A stretch of 6,088 bases of DNA from Opitutia bacterium UBA4654 (GCA_002405555.1 DHMA01000229.1:4362-10449); one strand, 5' to 3'. Positions 1 through 6,088 are shown, counted from the first letter of the stretch. Translations and numbers: made by a program. The notes: a model not told the origin generated them from the sequence alone.

Positions 1-2
1 CT

Positions 3-488
3 ATAATCTACGGAATTTCGGCGGCGATAACGATTGGGGCAATCGCGGCGGCGGCGTTTGCGCTCATGCCCGAACGCGAAAAAACGCGCAGTTCCGACGC
101 CGAACAGCGCGAACTTCCCGTGCTTGCAAGCGCGGCGGAAACGCCGACAGGCGCGGAGGCGGAACCCGCAAAAAAGTCGCTCGCCCAGACGGCGGGCGAA
201 GTGAGGGAGAAAATCGCCTCCGACGACTTCGCGGGGGCTTTGGAAATCTGGAAAAATTCGGGCTACGCCGAAAAAAATCCGTCGCTTGAACGCGACATTT
301 TGGAGGACATCGGAACGCGGGCGGACTCCCTCATGCGCCGCGCCGAAAACCTGCTGACCGTCGGAACCCCGCAGACCCGCGCCGACGCCGCAAAACTGCT
401 CGCCGCCGCGCGGCTTGCCCTCGACATTCCCGACATTCCCAAGCGCGAAACGCGCGAAACAAAATGGAAGGCTTTGAAACAAAAATGA
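3..488 (+). CDS. Single-pass membrane protein with helical C-terminal tail, 5' partial, function unknown
   Basis: The reading frame is open from the first complete codon, so the gene begins before the window; 161 residues are visible. Fragment residues 2-21 (bases 6-65) form a strongly hydrophobic Ala/Ile/Gly stretch, a good transmembrane helix. The ATG at 66 lies directly after this helix, has no ribosome site and would remove it, so it is not a likely start. Residues 22-47 are a charged, Ala/Glu/Pro-rich linker. Residues 48-160 are predicted helical and contain SDDFAGALEIW (F at residue 76), a motif that recurs in the next gene. The C-terminal end is basic (KRETRETKWKALKQK). The stop overlaps the next gene's ATG as ATGA at 485-488, implying translational coupling. 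I recognise no family. A membrane anchor with a helical, perhaps TPR-like, interaction tail is an inference. The part upstream of the window could carry a domain that names it. Confidence 0.75.
   Translation: MIYGISAAITIGAIAAAAFALMPEREKTRSSDAEQRELPVLASAAETPTGAEAEPAKKSLAQTAGEVREKIASDDFAGALEIWKNSGYAEKNPSLERDILEDIGTRADSLMRRAENLLTVGTPQTRADAAKLLAAARLALDIPDIPKRETRETKWKALKQK
466..471 (+). promoter_or_regulatory. Possible ribosome binding site (GGAAGG) for the 920-residue protein
   Basis: GGAAGG ends 13 bases before the ATG at 485, a somewhat long spacing. It lies downstream of the alternative ATG at 464, so it can only serve the 485 start. Together with the ATGA overlap at 485-488 it favours 485 over 464. 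Confidence 0.4.
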
Positions 489-3247
489 CGCCGCAACTTC
501 TGACAGTAAAAATTCAGGCGATTCTCGGCGGGCGGTCGAACGCCTCCGACATGCAAAAACGCTCCGTCGCAACCGAATACTACAAGCTGTGCGCCCAGAC
601 GGAATCGCAGCTGGAACACTGCGTCGCGCTAATCAAGGCGGGGCGCGACTACACCGCATTGCAGGTAGCCGAATCGTCAAACCTGCTCGACACGCTCAAC
701 GCCCTGCTTTTCCCCGAAATCGACCAGTGGCGGGCGTTCTGCGACGGCGCAAACCTGCCCGTTCCGCCGCCGTTCGACGACGCGCAAATAGAGCTTGCGA
801 ACTCGCTGTACTCGCGCGGAATTTCGCAAAACCACCCGCTCTACCGCGACTTCCGCAGGGCGATGCGCATGCGCAGGTACGAGGACGCGCTCGCGGTAAT
901 CAAAACGATTTCAAAAATCAACGCCTACGACGCCGAGGCGCGGCGCGAGTGCGAAAAGCTGTCCAGACGCGTAGCGGCGGCAAAGCTCGCGCAGCTCGAA
1001 CGCGCGGTCGCGGCGGACGACTTCGCCGAAACGTCGAAAATACGCGACGCCCTCGCGCCCGAAGCCGCCACGCTCTCCGACAACAAAATCTGGCGCAACG
1101 CCGAGCTATACCTGCGCTCCCGCGCCGAGGACGCCGAGCGCAAACGCTGCGCCGAAATCGTCGCTGAGCTTGAAAAACTCGACGTCGAGCGCGACTTCGC
1201 CGCCGCCGCCGACCTCGTAAACGAATTCAACCTCCTGCGCGGCGACGCCGACTTCGACGGAACGGAATTTGTCGAAAGAATCTCCGCCGAAACCGCAAAA
1301 AAGCAGGACGCCGCGATTGCCGCCGCAAAGGCGGCGCGGGCGGCAAACCTCGCGCGGGCGGAACTCGAAAAGCCCGACAAATCGGAAAAACGCGCCGAAA
1401 GGCTCGCGCGGCTGACAGCCCTCAAAGCCGAGGCGGCGGACGCGCTCGACGCGGAGTCGGCAAAAAGGCTCTCCGCCGAAATCTCGAAGCTCCGCGCGTC
1501 GGCGGCTCTCGCAAAACTCGCGCGGACTGCGGCAGTCTGCGCGGGAATCGCGGCGGCGGGCGCGGGCGCGTATTTCGCGTGGGATTTCGAAACCGCGCGG
1601 CAAAACGACATCGCCGCCGAAAACGAAATCGCGGAAATGGAAAATCTGCGCGAACCGTCGAGCCTGCCGAAAAAAATCGCGGACTTCGAAAGGAAATACC
1701 CGTCGAAAAAGTACGCCGAAAGGCTCGCGGCATTGGCGGACTCGGCGAAAATCGCGGCAAACAGACTCGCGCGGGTGAAGGAGGCGGTGCGGTCGCTCGA
1801 AAAATTCGACACAAAAACCGCAAAGCCCGCCGACTTCGAAAAGGCGAAAAACTCGGTCGAGGAACTGCGCCTCGAAGCGGCGTCGCTCTCGCCCGTGGAG
1901 CAGTCGGTATACCGCGGAATAATCGACTCCGCGGGCAAAAGAATTTCGGCCGCCGCAGAGGAACGCAGGGCGCAAAACGCCGCCGACCTCAGAAAATACC
2001 TTGCCCAATACGAGGCCGTCGCCGAAGAGTACGAAAACTTCGCGCGGGCAAAGGCGGACATCGACCGCGACGCCGACGCCGTCTTGGAGAAGCTCCGCCC
2101 GCTCGTGGGCGAAGTGTCCGCAACGTTCAGACCGCACAGGCTCGATTCCGAAAAATTCGACGAAATCTCCGTGCGCGTCGCCGACGCGAAAAACGCCTAC
2201 GCGAAGTTCGACAAGCTCCGCTCCGCGCTGCTTACGTCGCAGAGCGCGGCGGAATACGCGGCGTCGCTCGAAAGCCTTGCGGAATCGGGCGCGGCTCCCG
2301 CGGAATTTTCGCGCAAGCTCTCGAAAATCGCGGAGGTGAAGGACGTCATTCTGCGCGGGCAGACGGCGGAGTTCGGAACGCCCGAAGCCGCCGCGCGGCT
2401 CGACTCGGCGGGAATCGCCGCAAAGGCGTCCCTGCCCGAAAACGAAATGCTCACAAACCTCTACAAATACTCGCGCGAGGGAAAGCTCGACGTGTACACG
2501 CTCGGAAAGATTTCTGAGAAAACCTCCAAGTGGCGCGGCGGCTCGGAGGTCGTGCAGGAGGTGCGCGAAGTGGGCGCGGGCGGGAAAATCCTGACCGCCC
2601 CCTACCGCAAGCACTTCATCGACGGACGCGCCCCGCGCGGCGTCCTGCTTGTAGGCGGCGCAAAAACGGCGGAATCGATGCTCGCAGAAAAGGCGGCGCA
2701 GACCGCGGCGAAACAGTCGCTGCTCTCCGCGCTCTCGCTTGTGGGCAACGCGCGGACGAACCCGATTTTCCGCGCATATCTGGAAAAGCTGATTTTCGAA
2801 AAGCTCGCGGAAAGCCCCGTGGAAACGCTGCTCGAATACTCGCCGAAGGCAAAGGCAAGAATGGCGGCGCTGGAACGCTACGCAAAGCCTCTCGAAGCGC
2901 ATTCGTGGATTTTCGAGTCGAACTCGAAAACGCGGCTCGTGGAAAGCGAGCTTTACGGCTCGCCCGCGCCCGACTATTTCGACGACGCCCTAACGCATGT
3001 CAACGCGCTGAAAATCGCGCTCGAAAACCCGCTCGAACTCGTCGGAGTGTGCGACGAAAACGGGAAGCCCTCGATATTCAGGGAGGCGTCGGGCGCGGTG
3101 TGGTCGGTGGACGCAAAGACGGGGAAATTCGGAAAGCTCGGCAAGAGCAAGCCCGCGCCGCTTGCGCCGATTTTCCGCGAGCGCAAACCGGCGGCGGAAA
3201 TCATGCGCGAAGCATCGCAAAAAGACGCGGGCGAAAACAACGGCTAG
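485..3247 (+). CDS. Large helical membrane protein with one central transmembrane segment, function unknown (920 aa)
   Basis: I chose the ATG at 485 because it overlaps the preceding stop as ATGA and has GGAAGG upstream; an in-frame ATG at 464 would add 7 residues but has no ribosome site. There is no signal peptide. Residues 1-347 are helical and charged, with a proline patch (PVPPPF, about 92-97), recurring motifs near residues 56, 132, 180 and 238, and an Ala/Glu/Lys/Arg coiled-coil-like stretch at about 225-345. Residues 348-366 (TAAVCAGIAAAGAGAYFAW) are the only clear transmembrane helix. Basic residues precede it and acidic ones follow, so by the positive-inside rule the N-terminal third should be cytoplasmic and residues 367-920 extracytoplasmic. 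The latter is helical, spectrin- or coiled-coil-like to about 600, then more mixed; about 850-885 looks beta-rich (GVCDENGKPSIF...GAVWSVD). I see no catalytic motif, Walker box or peptidoglycan-binding signature. A structural, tethering or scaffold role is an inference from architecture. It lies between two other membrane-associated genes in an apparent operon. Confidence 0.85.
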   Translation: MTPQLLTVKIQAILGGRSNASDMQKRSVATEYYKLCAQTESQLEHCVALIKAGRDYTALQVAESSNLLDTLNALLFPEIDQWRAFCDGANLPVPPPFDDAQIELANSLYSRGISQNHPLYRDFRRAMRMRRYEDALAVIKTISKINAYDAEARRECEKLSRRVAAAKLAQLERAVAADDFAETSKIRDALAPEAATLSDNKIWRNAELYLRSRAEDAERKRCAEIVAELEKLDVERDFAAAADLVNEFNLLRGDADFDGTEFVERISAETAKKQDAAIAAAKAARAANLARAELEKPDKSEKRAERLARLTALKAEAADALDAESAKRLSAEISKLRASAALAKLARTAAVCAGIAAAGAGAYFAWDFETARQNDIAAENEIAEMENLREPSSLPKKIADFERKYPSKKYAERLAALADSAKIAANRLARVKEAVRSLEKFDTKTAKPADFEKAKNSVEELRLEAASLSPVEQSVYRGIIDSAGKRISAAAEERRAQNAADLRKYLAQYEAVAEEYENFARAKADIDRDADAVLEKLRPLVGEVSATFRPHRLDSEKFDEISVRVADAKNAYAKFDKLRSALLTSQSAAEYAASLESLAESGAAPAEFSRKLSKIAEVKDVILRGQTAEFGTPEAAARLDSAGIAAKASLPENEMLTNLYKYSREGKLDVYTLGKISEKTSKWRGGSEVVQEVREVGAGGKILTAPYRKHFIDGRAPRGVLLVGGAKTAESMLAEKAAQTAAKQSLLSALSLVGNARTNPIFRAYLEKLIFEKLAESPVETLLEYSPKAKARMAALERYAKPLEAHSWIFESNSKTRLVESELYGSPAPDYFDDALTHVNALKIALENPLELVGVCDENGKPSIFREASGAVWSVDAKTGKFGKLGKSKPAPLAPIFRERKPAAEIMREASQKDAGENNG

Positions 3248-3250
3248 GCG

Positions 3251-3646
3251 ATGAAGAAATTTTTTCTCAGTTGGAAGGGCGTCGAAAGCGGCCCATACTC
3301 GGAGGAGGAAATCGCCGACATGCTCGAACGCGGGAAAATCGGGCTTCTTCATCTGGTGCGGACGGAATCCACACAGTGGCGGCCGCTGAAAGACGCGAAC
3401 CTGCAAACCGATTTCGACGCCCCGCAAAGCGCGTCGAAAACCGACATTCTTGCGCCGATAGCCTACGCGGCGGCGGGGCTTGCGTTCCTGTCGCCGTGGG
3501 TGCTTGCGGCGTCGGGCGCGATGTCGGCGTTTTTGTGGATTTCGGGCGACAGGAAATCGGCGGCGTTTTCGTTCGCGCTGGCGGCGTTGATTGCGTGCGC
3601 GGGACTGGCGTTTTTCGGCATCGTATACCCCGCGGTGGCGGAGTGA
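3251..3646 (+). CDS. GYF_2 (DUF4339-type) domain membrane protein
   Basis: This 131-residue protein starts 3 bases after the previous stop. An in-frame TAG at 3245-3247 makes this ATG the first possible start, and no good ribosome site precedes it, so translational coupling is likely. Residues 3-47 match the GYF_2 pattern: an aromatic/Trp start (FFLSW, W8), then SGPYSEEEI at 13-21, a following helix (ADMLERGKI) and a closing W-R-P-L at 43-46. Residues 48-65 are a polar linker. Residues 66-97 and 104-126 are hydrophobic, giving two to three membrane segments, with the charged turn GDRKS (99-103) between them, like DUF4190-type tails often found behind GYF_2. GYF-type domains are generally taken as protein-interaction modules, and GYF_2 proteins are widespread but mostly uncharacterised. 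Here it probably places an interaction domain at the cytoplasmic membrane; its partner might be the large helical protein encoded just upstream, which is an inference from gene order only. Confidence 0.85.
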   Translation: MKKFFLSWKGVESGPYSEEEIADMLERGKIGLLHLVRTESTQWRPLKDANLQTDFDAPQSASKTDILAPIAYAAAGLAFLSPWVLAASGAMSAFLWISGDRKSAAFSFALAALIACAGLAFFGIVYPAVAE

Positions 3647-3666
3647 TTTTTCCGCGTAAAAAGGTT

Positions 3667-3693
3667 GCGAAATCCGCGCCGCTGTGGTTTCGT
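3667..3693 (+). other. Imperfect hairpin in the gap before nadK
   Basis: CGAAATCC (3668-3675) can pair with GGTTTCG (3686-3692), with T3673 bulged. The stem can extend inward by G-T and C-G pairs to a six-base loop. It is followed by TTATATTT, a poor U-tract, so it is at best a weak intrinsic terminator for the upstream operon. It could also be chance, or a structure near the nadK start. Confidence 0.2.
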
Positions 3694-3701
3694 TATATTT
3701 G
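3694..3701 (+). promoter_or_regulatory. Candidate -10-like element (TATATTTG) before nadK
   Basis: TATATT is the most AT-rich hexamer in the gap and resembles a bacterial -10 box; TATATTTG also fits the TAnnTTTG form known from Bacteroidota. No convincing -35 lies at normal spacing: TTGCGA at 3665 is 23 bases away. The element abuts the GTG at 3701, so a transcript started from it would begin downstream of that codon, which argues either against the promoter or against that start. Confidence 0.2.
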
Positions 3702-4534
3702 TGGACGATAATAAGAAAATCCTGTTCGTGGTGAACAAAACGAAGACTTCGGCGGAGGAAATCGCCGAAAAGCTTTCGAAACTCGCGCTCGCAAACGGAA
3801 TGTCGTGCGAAATTTGCGCCGACTTCCCCGTGCCCGAAAGCGCGTTCAAAGACAAGGACATCTGCTGCGTCATCGGCGGAGACGGCACAATACTCTCGTG
3901 CGTGCCCGCAATCGCAAAGTACGACCTCCCCGTCTTCGGCATAAACCTCGGCAAGCTCGGATTCCTTGCGACGTACACCGACGAAATTTCCGAGGCGGAA
4001 TTCCTTTCGCTCGTGCGCGGGGAACGCCGCGTGCTCGAACGCGCGCTGCTCGAAGTGGTCTACAACGGCAGACGATACCTTGCGCTAAACGACCTCGTCT
4101 TCAAGGACGTCAGGCTCGACGGAATCTCGAAGTTCGCGATTTTCGCAGACAAGGAGTTCATCGCAACCTATGCGGGCGACGGGCTGATTTTCTCGACCCC
4201 CACGGGTTCGACCGCATACAACCTTTCGGCGGGCGGCCCGATTATCCACCCCAAGGGAAGGGTTTTCGCGATGACGCCCATCTGCCCCCACACGCTCTCG
4301 AACAGAAGCCTCATCTACGACTACGGCGCGCAGATAAAAATAGAATGCGTAAGCGGCGAAAGCGCGCTAATCGCCGACGGGAAAAAAGTGGCAACCCTCA
4401 CGCAGGGCTCGTCGGTCGAAATCAGCATGCCGTCGAACACGATACGCTTCGTGCGCCTGCGCGGACACTCGCATTTCGCGATTTTAAGAAGCAAGCTCGG
4501 CTGGGCGGAAGACCCCAGAAAATACGAAAGATGA
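3701..4534 (+). CDS. nadK: NAD kinase (ATP-NAD kinase)
   Basis: The enzyme phosphorylates NAD+ at the 2'-hydroxyl of the adenosine ribose to make NADP+, using ATP or polyphosphate, in the cytoplasm; it is the standard source of cellular NADP. Numbered from the GTG at 3701 (277 aa, usual family length), the landmarks are the first strand KKILFVVN (5-12), GGDGT with catalytic D61 (59-63), FGINLGKLGFLA, N130-D131 at the NAD-binding Asn-Glu/Asp position, the signature GDGLIFSTPTGSTAY (159-173) followed by LSAGGPI, and PICPHTLSNR (193-202). All are intact. Start choice is uncertain: GTG 3701 gives a normal N-terminus just ahead of the first strand but has no Shine-Dalgarno, while TTG 3665 would add 12 residues and sits directly against AAAAAGG, too close for a ribosome site. 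The stop overlaps the next gene as ATGA (4531-4534), so downstream genes are probably cotranscribed. Confidence 0.95.
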   Translation: MDDNKKILFVVNKTKTSAEEIAEKLSKLALANGMSCEICADFPVPESAFKDKDICCVIGGDGTILSCVPAIAKYDLPVFGINLGKLGFLATYTDEISEAEFLSLVRGERRVLERALLEVVYNGRRYLALNDLVFKDVRLDGISKFAIFADKEFIATYAGDGLIFSTPTGSTAYNLSAGGPIIHPKGRVFAMTPICPHTLSNRSLIYDYGAQIKIECVSGESALIADGKKVATLTQGSSVEISMPSNTIRFVRLRGHSHFAILRSKLGWAEDPRKYER

Positions 4535-4866
4535 GCCGAAGCCGGACAGACACAGCAAAACGCGCCAGCGCCGCGCTGCGCCTTGCGTTCGCTGCGGCGT
4601 TTGCGCTCGAAGCCGCATGGCTTTTCTTTGCGGACTTCGGGGCGGACATTCCGCGCTTTGCGGCGCAAATCTCGGCGGGAATAGACGCGCTAATCGCAGT
4701 CGCGCTCGCGGCGGGCTTCCGCCCGTCGAACTTCGCGGTTTTCAAAACGTTCGCGTTCGCGGGATTTTTCGCGTACGCGTGGTACTCGCTGGGAACAACT
4801 CCCGAATGCGCGGCGGCGGCTGCGGTCTCGGCGGCATTGGGGCTTGCGGTCTACACAATTTTATAA
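4531..4866 (+). CDS. Small polytopic membrane protein, function unknown (111 aa)
   Basis: The ATG overlaps the nadK stop (ATGA), which indicates coupling; there is no well-spaced ribosome site of its own. After a basic N-terminus (MSRSRTDTAKR) come four hydrophobic stretches at about residues 14-36, 45-63, 68-87 and 93-111. The protein ends inside or just after the last one (AVYTIL). Charged residues are very few, so it is almost wholly membrane-embedded. Basic residues at the N-terminus and at R64 and K72 point to a cytoplasmic N-terminus and a cytoplasmic loop between helices 2 and 3. Its codon use matches the neighbours and it fills the space between two confidently identified genes, so it is very likely real. 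I recognise no family and no functional residues. The following yihY-like gene begins 12 bases downstream, so a membrane role alongside that protein is possible but unproven. Confidence 0.75.
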   Translation: MSRSRTDTAKRASAALRLAFAAAFALEAAWLFFADFGADIPRFAAQISAGIDALIAVALAAGFRPSNFAVFKTFAFAGFFAYAWYSLGTTPECAAAAAVSAALGLAVYTIL

Positions 4867-4871
4867 AGGAG
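4866..4871 (+). promoter_or_regulatory. Strong Shine-Dalgarno (AAGGAG) for the YihY/BrkB-family gene
   Basis: AAGGAG ends 7 bases before the ATG at 4879, close to ideal spacing, and overlaps the last base of the preceding stop codon. It fixes the start at 4879. It is the only textbook ribosome site in the window. Confidence 0.9.
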
Positions 4872-4878
4872 AAACAAA

Positions 4879-6088
4879 ATGGAATCGACGCAAAAGAAAG
4901 TCGGAATCTTCGCAAAAATCAAACGCTACGCCACGAAAACGATATGGGAAAAGGACATATCGACAATGGGAATCAAGGGAAAGGCGGTCGCGTTCCTGCG
5001 CGTGCTTATCTCGACGGTCGGCGGAATTTTCGGCAAGAGAGTGCTCGTGCAGGCGTCGTCGCTTTCGTACGCGACGCTGCTTGCGATAGGCCCTATGCTC
5101 GCAATAGTGCTGATGTTCGCGAGCATGTTTTTCAGGGAAAACAAAAACGCCGTCTACGAGAAAATCATGGACGTAGCGACTTTCGTAATGCCCGCGTTCA
5201 ACCAAATACAGCAGAATGCCGACGGACAGAGTTCGGGAATCAACCCCGAAATAATCGGATTTATCGACAACATCTCGAAGGCGGGCGCAAAGGCGGGGGC
5301 AATCGGCATGCTCGCAATGCTCGCCACATGCCTGCTGCTTTGCGTCAACGCCGAAAACGCGTTCAACTTCATCTGGGGAATAAAAAAGGGGCGCAAGTGG
5401 ATTAACAGAATAGTGTTCTACTTCTCCATGATTTTCTTCGGGTCGGTGGGAATGATTTTCGGAATGACGTTCTTCACGACGTCGCAAATGCCGAAATTTC
5501 TGGGCGATCTCCCGTTCGTGGCGCAATACCTCACGGGATACGCGTCGTGGATTACATACATTTTGGGATTGGGAATCATCACCTGCGTGCTGGCGGCGTT
5601 CTACAAATTCATTCCGCCGACGCGCGTGAAATGGAAGCCCGCGTTCGTGGGGGCAATCGTGATAATGTGCCTGCTTGTGCTCAACAACAAAGGCTCGTTC
5701 CTCTACATAAGCTACATCGCAAAACAGCAGAGCTTCTACGGATATTTGGCGATTGTAGCGGTGGCGATGTTCAGCCTCTACATTTTCTGGACAATGATTC
5801 TCGTCGGCTGCCTGATTACATACTCGGTGCAGTACGTCGATTTCCTCTCCGACGACGACGCGTGGAATAAAATGGGCGACAGGGCGAAGAAAATCTGTGC
5901 GCTCGCGGCGTTCGTGGAAATCGAGAGGTCGTTCTACGCGGGCGCGGCGCACTCGCCGACGATAGAGACGCTGCTGGGCGCACTTAAAATGCCGAAGTCG
6001 GCGGTGATTGCAAGCGTGGACTGGCTCGCGGAAAAGGAGCTTGTCTGCGAGGCCGGCGAAGTCAACGACTCCGACAACATCTACTTCA
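4879..6088 (+). CDS. YihY/BrkB family (UPF0761) inner membrane protein, 3' partial
   Basis: The frame stays open from the ATG at 4879 to the window end, giving 403 residues. Family-typical features are visible in order: SSLSYATLLAIGPML (60-74) opening the first helix, helices at about 62-85, 139-157, 177-200, 221-243, 253-270 and 288-313, the FNFIWGIKKGRKW segment (162-174) where the family has N-x-x-W...R, YKFIPPTRVKWKPAFVGA (242-258), and the final YGYLAIVAV...FWTMILVGCLITY region (288-315). After the last helix, residues about 335-403 are soluble and resemble the small winged-helix-like C-terminal domain of longer family members (helix-turn-helix pattern around TIETLLGALKMPKSAVIASVDWL). 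The protein is expected in the cytoplasmic membrane with both ends inside. Members were once called ribonuclease BN, but that activity belongs to another protein; the true function is unsettled, and transport has been suggested. It is probably cotranscribed with nadK and the small membrane protein, 12 bases downstream of the latter. The missing C-terminus is only the window edge. Confidence 0.93.
   Translation, partial: MESTQKKVGIFAKIKRYATKTIWEKDISTMGIKGKAVAFLRVLISTVGGIFGKRVLVQASSLSYATLLAIGPMLAIVLMFASMFFRENKNAVYEKIMDVATFVMPAFNQIQQNADGQSSGINPEIIGFIDNISKAGAKAGAIGMLAMLATCLLLCVNAENAFNFIWGIKKGRKWINRIVFYFSMIFFGSVGMIFGMTFFTTSQMPKFLGDLPFVAQYLTGYASWITYILGLGIITCVLAAFYKFIPPTRVKWKPAFVGAIVIMCLLVLNNKGSFLYISYIAKQQSFYGYLAIVAVAMFSLYIFWTMILVGCLITYSVQYVDFLSDDDAWNKMGDRAKKICALAAFVEIERSFYAGAAHSPTIETLLGALKMPKSAVIASVDWLAEKELVCEAGEVNDSDNIYF

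Noticed and set aside
464..484. ATG at 464 as the start of the 920-residue protein
   Set aside because: There is no ribosome site before it and it would overlap gene 1 by 25 bases, while the ATG at 485 forms a clean ATGA overlap with GGAAGG upstream.
1393..1729. 16-base direct repeat CGCCGAAAGGCTCGCG at 1393-1408 and 1714-1729
   Set aside because: Both copies encode AERLA within alanine-rich helices using the favoured codons. This is explained by composition and the coiled-coil pattern, not by a mobile or regulatory repeat.
1579..2517. Arg/Gly-rich plus-strand open frames inside the large gene (also 589-1167 and 2530-3711)
   Set aside because: The extremely Arg-rich products are typical of an off-frame reading of GCG/CGC-rich coding DNA; the overlapping frame has the coherent protein.
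1106..2902. 598-codon open frame on the minus strand, and a 378-codon one at 925-2061
   Set aside because: Both lie antisense to the 920-residue protein. Their products are dominated by Arg/Phe/Ser in skewed patterns, with no domain. GC-rich DNA with many GCG and GAA codons lacks stops in these frames, so they are shadows.
4861..5952. 363-codon minus-strand open frame over the YihY/BrkB gene
   Set aside because: The product is His/Arg/Glu-rich with no fold signature, while the plus-strand frame matches the YihY/BrkB family along its length.
1..6088. Signs of a defence, phage or mobile system
   Set aside because: No nuclease, helicase, reverse transcriptase, integrase, transposase, toxin-antitoxin pair, CRISPR repeat, tRNA or terminal inverted repeat is visible; base and codon use look uniform along the window.

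Overview
The window is almost wholly coding on the + strand. It holds six genes, with only about 70 bases between them in total. By eye it is GC-rich, with GCG-heavy alanine codons, runs of A in AAA/GAA codons, and very alanine-rich proteins. Apart from one clear Shine-Dalgarno (AAGGAG before the last gene), ribosome sites are weak, and several genes are joined by ATGA overlaps or a 3-base gap. A GYF_2 protein beside huge alanine-rich helical membrane proteins would fit a Verrucomicrobiota/PVC-type bacterium. That placement is an inference from style and gene content; no rRNA or marker gene here settles it.

Positions 1-3646 look like one transcription unit of poorly characterised membrane-associated proteins: (1) the C-terminal part of a protein with one transmembrane helix and a helical tail, cut by the window start; (2) a 920-residue, nearly all-helical protein with a single transmembrane helix in its middle, overlapping gene 1 by ATGA; (3) a 131-residue protein with an N-terminal GYF_2 domain and a membrane-embedded C-terminal half, starting 3 bases after gene 2. 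Genes 1 and 2 share a short recurring helical motif around D-D/R-F/Y-A, suggesting related architecture and perhaps a common complex. None of the three has a function I can name.

After a 54-base gap (3647-3700) with an imperfect hairpin and a TATATTTG element comes a second block of more conventional genes: NAD kinase (nadK, all signature motifs present), a 111-residue hydrophobic protein overlapping it by ATGA, and a YihY/BrkB-family polytopic membrane protein that runs off the window end. The second block makes NADP and adds two membrane proteins; no pathway link between them is visible.

I found no RNA genes, CRISPR, insertion sequence, integrase or phage genes. The large minus-strand and off-frame open frames are GC-driven shadows. 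The least explained part is the 1-3646 operon of helical membrane proteins with a GYF_2 partner; I see no evidence that it is a defence or mobile system.
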